Part shown: positions 1-7,476 of the stretch, one piece after another
Layout of the letters: the number at the start of each line of letters is the position of its first letter
Position numbering within the stretch: the stretch's first letter is position 1
Source of the DNA: an uncultured Bacteroidales bacterium
GTDB taxonomy: Bacteria > Bacteroidota > Bacteroidia > Bacteroidales > Paludibacteraceae
Direction of reading: 5' to 3'
Length of the DNA: 35,760 nt
Assembly (NCBI GenBank): GCA_900317885.1
Contig: ONIM01000024.1
Span: 1 to 35,760 of the forward strand
Position numbers and translations under genes: made by a program
Notes under the pieces: generated by a model
The model's database searches: none
Told to the model about the DNA's origin: nothing
The model's input: the letters and a program-made list of their open reading frames with translations, nothing else

Positions 1-37
1 ATCGATTGATCCACGCAAAAACTAAGGAGGAGAGACT

Positions 38-1048
38 ATGATTCGTGAAGTAAAATTTGAGTCGCAAGACCGCCGCGAGAAACAGATTCTCGCCGCTCTG
101 AACGCTAACGGTATCGCTTCCATCGAGGAGGCTAACCAGATTTGCGAGCAATACGGCCTCGATCCTTATCTGACCTGCGAGGAGACCCAGCGTATTTGTT
201 TTGAGAACGCCAAGTGGGCTTACGTAGTGGGTACCGCTATCGCGCTGAAGAAAGGCTGCAAGAACGCCGCTGACGCTGCCGAGGCTATCGGTATCGGTCT
301 GCAGGCATTCTGTATCCCGGGTTCTGTAGCTGACGACCGTAAGGTCGGTATCGGCCATGGTAACCTGGCAGCTCGTCTGCTCCGCGAGGAGACCCAGTGC
401 TTCGCTTTCCTGGCTGGTCACGAGTCCTTCGCAGCTGCTGAGGGTGCTATCAAGATCGCTGAGATGGCAAACAAAGTGCGTAAGAACCCGCTCCGCTGCA
501 TTCTGAACGGTCTGGGCAAAGACGCTGCTATGATCATCAGCCGTATCAACGGTTTCACCTATGTACAGACCGAGTTCGACTATTTCACCGGCGAGCTGAA
601 GATCGTCCGCAAGAAAGCGTACAGCGACGGCCCGCGTGCGAAAGTGAACTGCTACGGTGCTGACGATGTTCGTGAGGGTGTAGCTATCCTCTGGCACGAG
701 AACGTCGATGTTTCGATCACCGGTAACTCGACCAACCCGACCCGTTTCCAACACCCGGTAGCAGGTACGTACAAGAAAGAGCGTATCCTCGCCGGCAAAC
801 CGTACTTTAGTGTAGCTTCCGGTGGTGGTACAGGTCGTACGTTGCACCCGGATAACATGGCTGCAGGTCCTGCATCCTATGGTATGACGGATACCCTCGG
901 TCGAATGCACAGCGACGCACAGTTTGCAGGTTCCAGCTCCGTTCCGGCACACGTAGAGATGATGGGCTTCCTCGGTATCGGTAACAACCCGATGGTAGGT
1001 TGTACTGTCGCTTGCGCAGTAAACGTAGCACTTGCACTGAATAAGTAA
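38..1048 (+). CDS. GGGtGRT protein
   Basis: This 336-residue protein belongs to the family named for its GGGtGRT motif, visible here as GGGTGRT at residues 262-268. The motif is followed by a conserved glycine- and serine-rich C-terminal region ending in hydrophobic, cysteine-containing helices (MVGCTVACAV). There is no signal peptide, so the protein is cytosolic. The biochemical role of the family is not known to me; in related genomes it often sits beside an iron-sulfur scaffold-like gene, which cannot be checked because the window begins 37 bases upstream. The start is supported by a purine-rich AAGGAGGAGAG ribosome binding site, unusually strong for a Bacteroidetes gene. Codon use is strongly biased (CGT/CGC, CTG, GGT), which suggests high expression. 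The first 37 bases may hold the end of an upstream gene, but no frame can be favoured. Confidence 0.9.
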   Translation: MIREVKFESQDRREKQILAALNANGIASIEEANQICEQYGLDPYLTCEETQRICFENAKWAYVVGTAIALKKGCKNAADAAEAIGIGLQAFCIPGSVADDRKVGIGHGNLAARLLREETQCFAFLAGHESFAAAEGAIKIAEMANKVRKNPLRCILNGLGKDAAMIISRINGFTYVQTEFDYFTGELKIVRKKAYSDGPRAKVNCYGADDVREGVAILWHENVDVSITGNSTNPTRFQHPVAGTYKKERILAGKPYFSVASGGGTGRTLHPDNMAAGPASYGMTDTLGRMHSDAQFAGSSSVPAHVEMMGFLGIGNNPMVGCTVACAVNVALALNK

Positions 1049-1163
1049 GCCCCACCCCGAGGGAGTTCTACGGACGGCCACCGGCAGTCCGATCGAGCAG
1101 AGCTCTTCACCCCTCAAGGGAGGGAGGAGGGGAAGGAATAAAGAAATTATATTAACACTAACT

Positions 1164-1199
1164 ACCATGAAAGGCTGCTAAATGGTAGCCTTTCATGGT
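1164..1199 (+). terminator. 13-bp stem-loop after GGGtGRT gene
   Basis: ACCATGAAAGGCT (1164-1176) is perfectly complementary to AGCCTTTCATGGT (1187-1199), with a 10-nt loop. No U-run follows, so this is either a terminator for the upstream gene or a structured leader for the barrel gene that starts 32 bases later. The rest of the 182-bp gap (1049-1230) holds no gene and no clear TAnnTTTG promoter. Confidence 0.55.
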
Positions 1200-1230
1200 G
1201 GAATATTAACCAATTTAATTTAACAACTAA

Positions 1231-1728
1231 ATGAAAAAATATCTTTTTGTAGCTGTTCTGGCAGTAGCCAGCCTCGCAGCTTATGCACAACCTCGCGCCG
1301 TCGGTGTTAACCTTGGTGCTTGGTCGTCTGTCTCTTACCAGCACGGCTTTGGTGAGAGCAACATGTTGGATGTAGCCGCTAACGTCATCCTTCCTATTAA
1401 TTCCGGTGTCGGTGTTGGTGGTCATGTTACCTACGACTGGATCGATCCGTTCAATGCTCCCGTTCCTTGGAACAACAAGGGTGAGTGGCACTGGTACATG
1501 GGTGTCGGTGGTTCCGGCGGTTTCGTCTTCCCGACCAGCGATGTAAAAGGTTGGTGGTACGCAGGTGTTGCCGGTCATATTGGTATCGAGTATGACTTCT
1601 GGTTCCCGTTCCAGCTCTCTCTCGACTGGCGTCCGAGCCTTGGTGTAGGTACTAATGGTGGTAACCTCGGCTTCAACGTTCCGGGTCTTTGGGGTGGTAT
1701 CCAACTCGGTGTTCGCTACAAATTTTAA
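1231..1728 (+). CDS. small outer-membrane beta-barrel protein
   Basis: This 165-residue exported protein has a signal peptide (residues 1-19, ending LAAYA, then Q). The mature part is made of alternating hydrophobic and glycine/aromatic segments and ends in YKF, the usual terminal aromatic residue of an outer-membrane beta-barrel. The length fits an eight-stranded barrel. Tryptophan and glycine are very abundant, and no catalytic motif is visible. Codon bias resembles the gene upstream and suggests strong expression. It is a single gene closed by its own terminator. The specific function (porin-like or structural) cannot be told from sequence alone. Confidence 0.75.
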   Translation: MKKYLFVAVLAVASLAAYAQPRAVGVNLGAWSSVSYQHGFGESNMLDVAANVILPINSGVGVGGHVTYDWIDPFNAPVPWNNKGEWHWYMGVGGSGGFVFPTSDVKGWWYAGVAGHIGIEYDFWFPFQLSLDWRPSLGVGTNGGNLGFNVPGLWGGIQLGVRYKF

Positions 1729-1766
1729 TCGGTCGTTCGATTACGAGTAAGTAACATTATTTTACG

Positions 1767-1803
1767 AAAAAGCGCATATTTCTTCGGAGATGTGCGCTTT
1801 TTT
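1767..1803 (+). terminator. intrinsic terminator with UUCG loop
   Basis: A stem of about 16 bp (AAAAAGCGCA... paired with ...TGCGCTTTTT, two G-U pairs) closes on a C(UUCG)G tetraloop at 1782-1787 and runs into a T tract. It ends transcription of the barrel gene 38 bases after its stop codon. Confidence 0.9.
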
Positions 1804-1834
1804 CATACCTTTTTAGGCAAAAAGGGAAAATAAA

Positions 1835-1866
1835 TTTGCATATATGTAAAAGATTTCGTATCTTTG
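1835..1866 (+). promoter_or_regulatory. Bacteroidetes-type promoter
   Basis: The -33 box TTTG (1835-1838, continuing CATATAT) and the -7 box TATCTTTG (1859-1866) are 20 nt apart. Transcription would start near 1873, about 45 nt ahead of the ATG at 1918, so this drives the five-gene exported-protein operon to 6181. Confidence 0.85.
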
Positions 1867-1917
1867 CCGCCGAAACTGATTTTAAATCAACGAAAAACAA
1901 ATTAAATCTATCAGAAT

Positions 1918-2415
1918 ATGAAAAAATTTCTTCTATCGCTGCTCGTAATGGCGTTATGCATGCCGGCGAGCGCAGGTCTTCGCCAAAAGAAAGCGAACAA
2001 AGACACGAATCAGTTCCGTTATGAGATTGAGTGTGCAGGCAATGCCATTCAAGGTACGTATTTAGTAAAAGTCTGGAGCTACAGCAAGACGGCTTCGATT
2101 GCAGAGAACCAATGCCGTAAGAATGCGGTTCACGGCGTGATCTTCAAGGGTTACGGAGGTGGCCAGGGCTGCGTATCGCAGCGCCCGATGGCAAGTAACC
2201 CGGGTGTAGAAACGCAGTTTGAGGAGTATTTCAAGAGTTTCTTTTCCGATGGCGGCGAGTTCCAGAAATACGCTTCGATCATGAGCGGTACGACGGAGAC
2301 CGTCAAGGTAGGAAAAGAGTATAAGGTAGGCTGCGTAGTAAGCGTACGCAAAGATGATCTGCGTAAGGCTCTCGAGGCTGCCGGAATTGTTCGTGGATTA
2401 AGTAGTGGATTCTAA
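1918..2415 (+). CDS. exported protein, paralogue A of the envelope operon
   Basis: This 165-residue protein has a signal peptide (residues 1-19, MPASA then G) and a mature domain of about 140 residues. It is clearly paralogous to the next gene. Shared landmarks in order are GTYLVKV (GTYIIRV), a helix with scattered basic residues ending GVIFKG (EVIFDG), an aromatic segment YFKSFFSDGG (YWNAFFSDEG), and a C-terminal helix RKALEAAGI (KKRLQADGI). No enzyme motif is seen. The alternating strand and amphipathic-helix pattern recalls LPP20/FlgT-N-like periplasmic domains; that resemblance is my inference. It is the first gene of the operon, two bases from the next start. Confidence 0.8.
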   Translation: MKKFLLSLLVMALCMPASAGLRQKKANKDTNQFRYEIECAGNAIQGTYLVKVWSYSKTASIAENQCRKNAVHGVIFKGYGGGQGCVSQRPMASNPGVETQFEEYFKSFFSDGGEFQKYASIMSGTTETVKVGKEYKVGCVVSVRKDDLRKALEAAGIVRGLSSGF

Positions 2416-2417
2416 TT

Positions 2418-2909
2418 ATGAAAAAGTTATCGTTATTATTGGCTGTCGCGACAGCTATTATCTTCGCAGGCTGCGGTCCGAAGCGTTCGCAGGCCTACTA
2501 TGACCAGCCGAGCCAGGTGATGAGCGCTACGGCAGAGGGTACGTATATCATCCGCGTTCAGGTGCGCGCCAAGGATGCCGTAGTGGCATTCAAAGAGGCG
2601 CAACGAAAGGTCGTTAAAGAGGTGATCTTCGATGGTGTGAAGTCTGCTAACAAAGGGATGAGCGATCTCAAGCCGCTATGTTTCGACATGAACGCCCGCG
2701 AGAAATACGAGGACTACTGGAATGCGTTCTTCAGCGACGAAGGTCCTTGGAAAGAGTTCACGAGTTATAAAGACCGCCGCGCTACCTCGACGCGCTACCA
2801 ACGTGACGGACGTCTGATGGTAGAGACGGGTACCGTTACGGTCGATCGCGCAGGTATCAAGAAACGCCTCCAGGCTGACGGCATCATCCCCAAGGAGGGA
2901 CGGTATTAA
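2418..2909 (+). CDS. lipoprotein, paralogue B of the envelope operon
   Basis: This 163-residue protein carries a lipobox (IIFAGC, Cys at residue 19), so it is probably lipid-anchored, whereas its upstream paralogue looks soluble. The pair probably arose by tandem duplication followed by a change of localisation. Conserved positions are the GTYIIRV strand, the EVIFDG turn, the WNAFFSDEG segment and the C-terminal KKRLQADGI helix. The function is unknown. The stop codon merges into a heptamer array (2908-2935) that fills the gap to the next gene. Confidence 0.8.
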   Translation: MKKLSLLLAVATAIIFAGCGPKRSQAYYDQPSQVMSATAEGTYIIRVQVRAKDAVVAFKEAQRKVVKEVIFDGVKSANKGMSDLKPLCFDMNAREKYEDYWNAFFSDEGPWKEFTSYKDRRATSTRYQRDGRLMVETGTVTVDRAGIKKRLQADGIIPKEGRY

Positions 2910-2935
2910 TGTTTAATGTTGAATGTTTAATGTTG
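2908..2935 (+). repeat. heptamer array, AATGTTK x4
   Basis: Four consecutive 7-mers alternate AATGTTT and AATGTTG. The array begins on the last two bases of the TAA stop of the lipoprotein gene and ends nine bases before the ATG at 2944. It creates a spurious in-frame ATG at 2923. Confidence 0.85.
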
Positions 2936-2943
2936 AACGAATT

Positions 2944-3894
2944 ATGAAAAAGTATATTTTTACTCTCGTGATGGCGCTGGTAGCGTTGGTAGCGAGTGCG
3001 CAGATTAAGAAACCCGAATTGATGGTTATTCCGTCGGATGTGTGGTGTATTTCCAATGGCTACTACACGGAGGTAGAGAATATGGGTACAACCGTCAAAG
3101 TACCAAACTACAAACAAGCGCTGCAAGAGAACGTAGGCCTGAAGTTAGCGATTGCCAAACTGAATGACTTGATGGCGGAACGCCAGTTCCCGCTCAAGAG
3201 TCTCGAGCAGGAGATTAAGAACCTCGAGCAACGGAGAATGGAGGACAACCTCACGACGAGCAAAGCCGGTAATGATCTGGCAGAGAGTCCGCTGGACGAG
3301 GTGGCTCGTACGGCAAAGTGCGATATCATTTTGGAGCTCACATGGGACGTGAAGGATTTTGGTCCGAAACACTCGCTGAGTTATATCCTCGAAGGCCGCG
3401 ATGCTTATACGAGTAAGTCCATCGGTGCGGCTTCGGGTACAGGAGCTCCTTCGTTTACCGCAGATGTCGATGTGCTGTTGGAGGAAGCGATCGTAGCCAA
3501 TATGGATAATTTCATCAACCGTCTCTTGGATCATTTTACCGAGATGCAGACGATCGGTCGTGAGATCACGTTGGATATCAAGGTCTTTGCCAACAACGCC
3601 GCCGGTATTGATCTGGAGACCGAGTTCGGCGATGACGAGTTGCTGGACGTCATTAACAACTGGCTGCAGCTGAACACCGTACAAGGTCGTTTCACAATGC
3701 CGTACGCAAGCGAGAACGTAGCGAATTTCACGCAGGTACGTATTCCTGTTTACGACGAGCGCGGACGCGCAGTGGATGCTAACGGTTTTGCTAAAGGTTT
3801 GGCAAAAATGCTCAAGAAAGAGCCGTATAACATTCCGTCCAAGGTATTGGTAAAGGGCCTTGGCAGAGCAGTAATCATCTTAGGAGAGAAGTAA
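2944..3894 (+). CDS. DUF6175-like exported protein
   Basis: I place the start at ATG 2944 (MKKYIFTLVMALVALVASAQ, a clean signal peptide). The in-frame ATG at 2923 is inside a heptamer array and would put seven extra residues before the signal peptide. The mature protein, about 295 residues, starts with a strand LMVIPSDVWC, then a helical segment with a charged coiled-coil-like part (QEIKNLEQRRMED), then strands around CDIILELTW and a GAASGTG loop. This order resembles CsgG/LpoB-like periplasmic folds and matches my memory of the DUF6175 family of Bacteroidales. The family name is from recall, and the CsgG/LpoB relation is inference. It is the third gene of the operon, with one base before the next start. 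Confidence 0.7.
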   Translation: MKKYIFTLVMALVALVASAQIKKPELMVIPSDVWCISNGYYTEVENMGTTVKVPNYKQALQENVGLKLAIAKLNDLMAERQFPLKSLEQEIKNLEQRRMEDNLTTSKAGNDLAESPLDEVARTAKCDIILELTWDVKDFGPKHSLSYILEGRDAYTSKSIGAASGTGAPSFTADVDVLLEEAIVANMDNFINRLLDHFTEMQTIGREITLDIKVFANNAAGIDLETEFGDDELLDVINNWLQLNTVQGRFTMPYASENVANFTQVRIPVYDERGRAVDANGFAKGLAKMLKKEPYNIPSKVLVKGLGRAVIILGEK

Positions 3895-3895
3895 T

Positions 3896-4837
3896 ATGAA
3901 AAAGATTTTTTCGATATTCATTGTAGCGCTGATGAGCGCTATGATGTTTGCGGCAGAGACCCAGTACCTGCCCATTTCGGTTTATGCAGCGGATGACCAG
4001 GAGCCGTTCCCGAAGGGTGCGAAAGCGCTGATTGAGAACAAGCTCACGCAGCTCTTAACCCGTAACGGCATCGCCGGAATCGACTATAACGGACAGTTCC
4101 TGCTGACAGTAACAACCACGCCGCTGGATAAGGATATCATCCCCGGTCCTCCTGCAAAAATATCAGAGAAGATGGAGATGAACCTCTATATTTTCGATGC
4201 GTACGCAAAGACCATTTTCTCTTCTACCTCGATGACCGTAAAGGGTCTTGGCGAGACGGAGAACAAATGCTATCTGAATGCTCTCAGCCGAATGCCGGTA
4301 CAGAGTCCGCAGATTGCTAAGTTCGTTGAGGAAGGCAAGCAGAAGATCATCGAATATTACGATCATGAAGGCGAGGCGCTGATTAAGAAAGCGCAGTACC
4401 TCTCCTCGATGAAGCAGTACGAAGAGGCGATCTTCTACGTAGCCCTCATCCCGCAGCAATCGAAGCACTACGACGCAGCGCTTAAGGCCGGCAAGGACAT
4501 CTATCAGGCGTATATCGAGAACCAATGCCAGGTTAATCTGGCGCAGGCTCGTGCGGCTTGGGCTGCGCAACAGAATGCCGACGGCGCTGCGGCTGCCGGT
4601 GAGTACCTGACGAACATCCTGCCCGATGCCAAATGCTACGGCGAGGCGATGGAGCTGTACAAAGAGATCAAGGGTAAGGTGCTGGATGACTGGAAATTCG
4701 AGATGAAGATGTATCAGGACGGTATCGACTTGGAGTCGCAGCGGATTGATGCAATGCGTCAGATCGGCGTAGCGTACGGCAATCACCAGCCGAACAAAGA
4801 AGTAAACATCGAGTTTTTACACCCCGCACGTTACTAA
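3896..4837 (+). CDS. exported TPR-like protein of the envelope operon
   Basis: This 313-residue protein has a signal peptide (residues 1-19, ending MMFAA). The N-terminal half is a compact alpha/beta domain (LPISVYA, FLLTVTTTP, MNLYIFDAY, SMTVKGLGETENKCYLNAL). The second half is helical with a TPR-like start (EALIKKAQYLSSMKQYEEAI, FYVALIPQ) and alanine-rich amphipathic helices. Such an arrangement suggests a periplasmic scaffold that binds partners. No catalytic residues were recognised. It starts two bases after the DUF6175-like gene, so co-translation is likely, and the shared operon argues for a common complex. Confidence 0.75.
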   Translation: MKKIFSIFIVALMSAMMFAAETQYLPISVYAADDQEPFPKGAKALIENKLTQLLTRNGIAGIDYNGQFLLTVTTTPLDKDIIPGPPAKISEKMEMNLYIFDAYAKTIFSSTSMTVKGLGETENKCYLNALSRMPVQSPQIAKFVEEGKQKIIEYYDHEGEALIKKAQYLSSMKQYEEAIFYVALIPQQSKHYDAALKAGKDIYQAYIENQCQVNLAQARAAWAAQQNADGAAAAGEYLTNILPDAKCYGEAMELYKEIKGKVLDDWKFEMKMYQDGIDLESQRIDAMRQIGVAYGNHQPNKEVNIEFLHPARY

Positions 4838-4840
4838 GAG

Positions 4841-6181
4841 ATGGGAAAAATTCAAGTTTCAAATTTCAAATTTTCGATAGTCATTCTTTGTGCTTGCGCA
4901 GCCCTCGTTGCGCAAGCACAGAATGATCTCTCCTACCGCCGTAACTCCCTGGCTACGCTTTTGGTTTATCACCCGGAGGATGAGTTTGGCCCGGAGATAT
5001 ACAAGGCCTTCGACTCCCTGCCTATCCCGGATAAGTACGACGATCACTCCATTGAGGGATATAGCGTCATTGACAACAGTACCATCTGGGGCGTGCAGCG
5101 CAAGGACTCCGGCTACTACAAAGCGACCTACGGCCATCAGCTTACCGCAGCGGAGTTGCAGAAGAATGCGAAGTTCACGGAGGACCTGCTGAACCGCGAA
5201 GAGATGGGTAAGCAGATGGTTGCCAAGTGGTTTGGACTGAGCGGAAATAACGTTGAGGACGCTACCTTCAATACCCAACTCATCCAGACCCGCGGACAAT
5301 ATAACGCCAACGACGTCGATGTAGCATTGGCGTTGCAGACGACGAGAGGTCTGGCTTCGCTGTCGGACGCCGGCGAGGAGTTGTTGGGACAAACGTTCGT
5401 GCTGGTCAACGATATTACCTACGTCACCGCCGAGCAGGAAGCGCAGGCTGCTAAAACAGCTATGAACGTCATCGGCGCTATCTTTGACGGTATAGCCGGC
5501 GGTAACTCCGGACGACAGGTAGCCCAGGCGGCAGGAGCGATAGCGGACAGTTTCACGGGATTTAAGGTGAAGACCCATTCCTATCTGTACCAGCTGGAGT
5601 GGAACGACTCCATCGCGGCGATCTTCTATCAGTTCCATTATACCGGCAAACCCGATCCCGCGAAGATTCAGGCCTTCCTCGATGACAAGACTACGTATCG
5701 CCTCAAGTACGTAGCGCACGAGTATGAGTTCGACAAGAAATCCGTGCTCAAGGGAAAGTACAGCCGCACGGAGTTGGTACGTACCATCTGCGCCCGCTCG
5801 ATGGATAAGAACATCGTAGCGCTCGCCAAACAATATGAGGATTTCAAGGTTAAGACGCCGGTTTATCAGGTCCTGACGAACGAACGCGGCAAGATAGAAG
5901 GCTACGCAGCGAAGATCGGTATGAAGGAAGGAATCACCGAAGGCTCGAAGTTCCAAGTGGTACAACGCGTTCAGGATCCCGAGACCGGAAAGACGAAGTA
6001 CAAATACGTCGCTACCGTCAAGGCAAATAAAGGTTCCATCTGGGATAACCGGTATAATGCGGTATTGGAAGAAGCGGATGGCGCAACGCTGCCTTATACC
6101 ACCTTCACCAAGACCGCCGGCGGAGAGATTCTGCCGGGTATGTTACTCATCGAAGGTAAGTACAGGAAGGTCACAGAATAA
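4841..6181 (+). CDS. exported protein with FlgT-like C-terminus, last gene of operon
   Basis: This 446-residue protein starts three bases after the previous stop. Its N-terminus MGKIQVSNFKF is largely encoded by a heptamer array, after which comes a hydrophobic core and an AQAQ cleavage site near residue 27. The central region is mixed alpha/beta with a glycine/alanine-rich hydrophobic stretch around residues 205-230 (AMNVIGAIFDGIAGG). The last 110 residues (GYAAKIGMKEGITEGSKFQVV, then VATVKANKGSIWDNR) look like a small beta-barrel of the kind at the C-terminus of FlgT; this is inference. The function is unknown. A terminator follows immediately. Confidence 0.72.
   Translation: MGKIQVSNFKFSIVILCACAALVAQAQNDLSYRRNSLATLLVYHPEDEFGPEIYKAFDSLPIPDKYDDHSIEGYSVIDNSTIWGVQRKDSGYYKATYGHQLTAAELQKNAKFTEDLLNREEMGKQMVAKWFGLSGNNVEDATFNTQLIQTRGQYNANDVDVALALQTTRGLASLSDAGEELLGQTFVLVNDITYVTAEQEAQAAKTAMNVIGAIFDGIAGGNSGRQVAQAAGAIADSFTGFKVKTHSYLYQLEWNDSIAAIFYQFHYTGKPDPAKIQAFLDDKTTYRLKYVAHEYEFDKKSVLKGKYSRTELVRTICARSMDKNIVALAKQYEDFKVKTPVYQVLTNERGKIEGYAAKIGMKEGITEGSKFQVVQRVQDPETGKTKYKYVATVKANKGSIWDNRYNAVLEEADGATLPYTTFTKTAGGEILPGMLLIEGKYRKVTE
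4851..4871 (+). repeat. heptamer array, TTCAAAT x3
   Basis: Three 7-mers (TTCAAGT, TTCAAAT, TTCAAAT) lie ten bases after the start of the 446-residue gene and are translated as the polar n-region of its signal peptide (residues 4-11). Confidence 0.7.
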
Positions 6182-6183
6182 AG

Positions 6184-6210
6184 AAGGCTGCCTCCCGGCA
6201 GCCTTTCTTC
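6184..6210 (+). terminator. intrinsic terminator of envelope operon
   Basis: AAGGCTGCC (6184-6192) and GGCAGCCTT (6197-6205) pair perfectly around a TCCC loop and are followed by a short T/C run. It begins three bases after the stop codon of the last operon gene. Confidence 0.9.
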
Positions 6211-6295
6211 TAAATAACAAACAATCTCTATTAAACCACTATAGAATAGTGTGATTTACTCTTTTCACTAAGATACTTACAAATACCGTGCCAAA

Positions 6296-7378
6296 ATGCT
6301 TTTTCAATGGATTATTTCACTGCCGATGATGTTATGCTTCTTTTGGAGCATTTTCTTCGCAGTGCGTTTCCATCGTGGCAGTAAAGAGCCCCGTGTGACG
6401 GGTTCGATCTTGTTATTTTACATCGCGGCTACTATACTTTATACGGATCATTGGTTGTATTTTTCCGGTCATCCGAGTTTCTTAGGCGAATGGAGTTACT
6501 CCGTTGTCAACCTGTGCGTATATCCTTTATATTATGCGTACCTGCGCGCCCTCACGCGTACGAGAATCACCTACGAAGTGCCGCTTTTGCTCCTTCCGGC
6601 GGCGGTTGTGGCGATTGTTTTTCCGCTGAACGTGCGCTTTCATTGGGGAGGTGAAGATCTCATTCATCTGATAGCCCGTCTTTGCTTTGCCGCACAGATC
6701 GTTTGGGTGCTGGTTCGCGGGTACCGTCTGATCCGGAATACTCAGCGGCGGTTGGATAATAACTATACCGACGATCGTAGTTACCTCTTGCAGCCGACCC
6801 ACACGCTCCTCCTTTTCGTCGGCTTCACCGCCTTTGTATCTATGTTACTCAACCTCCTCGGGCGGGATTCGTTTGACGGCTCGGTACTCGTCTCCATCCC
6901 CGCGGTGTTGATGTCGATTCTCTTATACGGCTTAGGTTACGTTGCGGCGCATACCTTCCTGCCGGAAGAGACTCTCGGGCAGGTAGAAGCGGAGGAAGAA
7001 GAGAAAGCCCGTCGAGCGACGATGGAGGAGACGGATGAACTGTTCAATAAGATCATCACTGCCTTGCGCGAAGAACAACTCTTCAAGAACCCGAACCTCA
7101 CTATTCAAGACCTCGCTGCGGCTGTGGGATCCAACCGCACATATGTCTCCGCTTGTATCAATAGGCGCACGAATTTCAGTTTCTCGCAACTCGTAGCGCA
7201 GTACCGGGTAGAGAATGCCAAGGCCATCCTTGCGGACCCGCAATACGGTACAGATCATGACGCCGTTTCTTCGGCTATCGCCCTCAGCGGCTTCACTTCA
7301 GACCAGACCTTCTACCGCGTCTTCAAGGAGATTACCGGCGAGACACCTCTCCAATACCGCCATAAAAACCTACAATAA
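6296..7378 (+). CDS. membrane-anchored AraC-family transcriptional regulator
   Basis: This 360-residue protein has an N-terminal half with about seven hydrophobic segments (for example LMLCFFWSIFFAVRF-like start, LLLLPAAVVAIVFPL near 100, VLMSILLYGLGYVAA near 210). A charged linker (EAEEEEKARR, residues about 233-242) leads to a C-terminal AraC-type double helix-turn-helix (about 255-357): LTIQDLAAAVGSNRTYVSACIN is the first HTH, SFSQLVAQYRVENAKAIL the link, AIALSGFTSDQTFYRVFKEITG the second. Such 7TM-HTH regulators are typical of Bacteroidetes and are thought to sense an envelope signal and bind DNA from the membrane. A paired direct repeat just downstream suggests that it controls the following operon. 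No clear promoter was found in the 6211-6295 gap. Confidence 0.9.
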   Translation: MLFQWIISLPMMLCFFWSIFFAVRFHRGSKEPRVTGSILLFYIAATILYTDHWLYFSGHPSFLGEWSYSVVNLCVYPLYYAYLRALTRTRITYEVPLLLLPAAVVAIVFPLNVRFHWGGEDLIHLIARLCFAAQIVWVLVRGYRLIRNTQRRLDNNYTDDRSYLLQPTHTLLLFVGFTAFVSMLLNLLGRDSFDGSVLVSIPAVLMSILLYGLGYVAAHTFLPEETLGQVEAEEEEKARRATMEETDELFNKIITALREEQLFKNPNLTIQDLAAAVGSNRTYVSACINRRTNFSFSQLVAQYRVENAKAILADPQYGTDHDAVSSAIALSGFTSDQTFYRVFKEITGETPLQYRHKNLQ

Positions 7379-7383
7379 TCACT

Positions 7384-7417
7384 TTTGTACGATTTGAGAG
7401 TAGATTTGTACGATTTG
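7384..7417 (+). promoter_or_regulatory. tandem 13-bp direct repeat, candidate AraC operator
   Basis: TTTGTACGATTTG occurs at 7384-7396 and again at 7405-7417, exactly 21 bp apart, which is two helical turns. Tandem same-face direct repeats just upstream of the core promoter are the usual AraC-family binding arrangement, and an AraC-family gene ends only five bases earlier. Confidence 0.65.
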
Positions 7418-7442
7418 CGAATGCTTTTTCATAAAAAAGCAG

Positions 7443-7450
7443 TATCTTTG
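7443..7450 (+). promoter_or_regulatory. -7 promoter box of surface-protein operon
   Basis: TATCTTTG matches the Bacteroidetes -7 consensus and lies 26 bases before the ATG at 7477. No good -33 TTTG lies at the standard 20-nt distance: the nearest, inside the second direct repeat, ends 25 nt upstream. A weak -33 box would suit a promoter that needs an activator. Confidence 0.6.
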
Positions 7451-7476
7451 TGCGCTAATTTGAAAATATAACGCAC

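Noticed and set aside
2923-2943. Upstream in-frame ATG for the DUF6175-like gene
   Set aside because: It lies in a heptamer array and would put a polar stub before a perfect signal peptide starting at 2944.
7423-7440. GCTTTTT...AAAAAAGC hairpin as terminator of the AraC gene
   Set aside because: The stem is almost all A-T, has no T run after it and overlaps the promoter region of the next operon.
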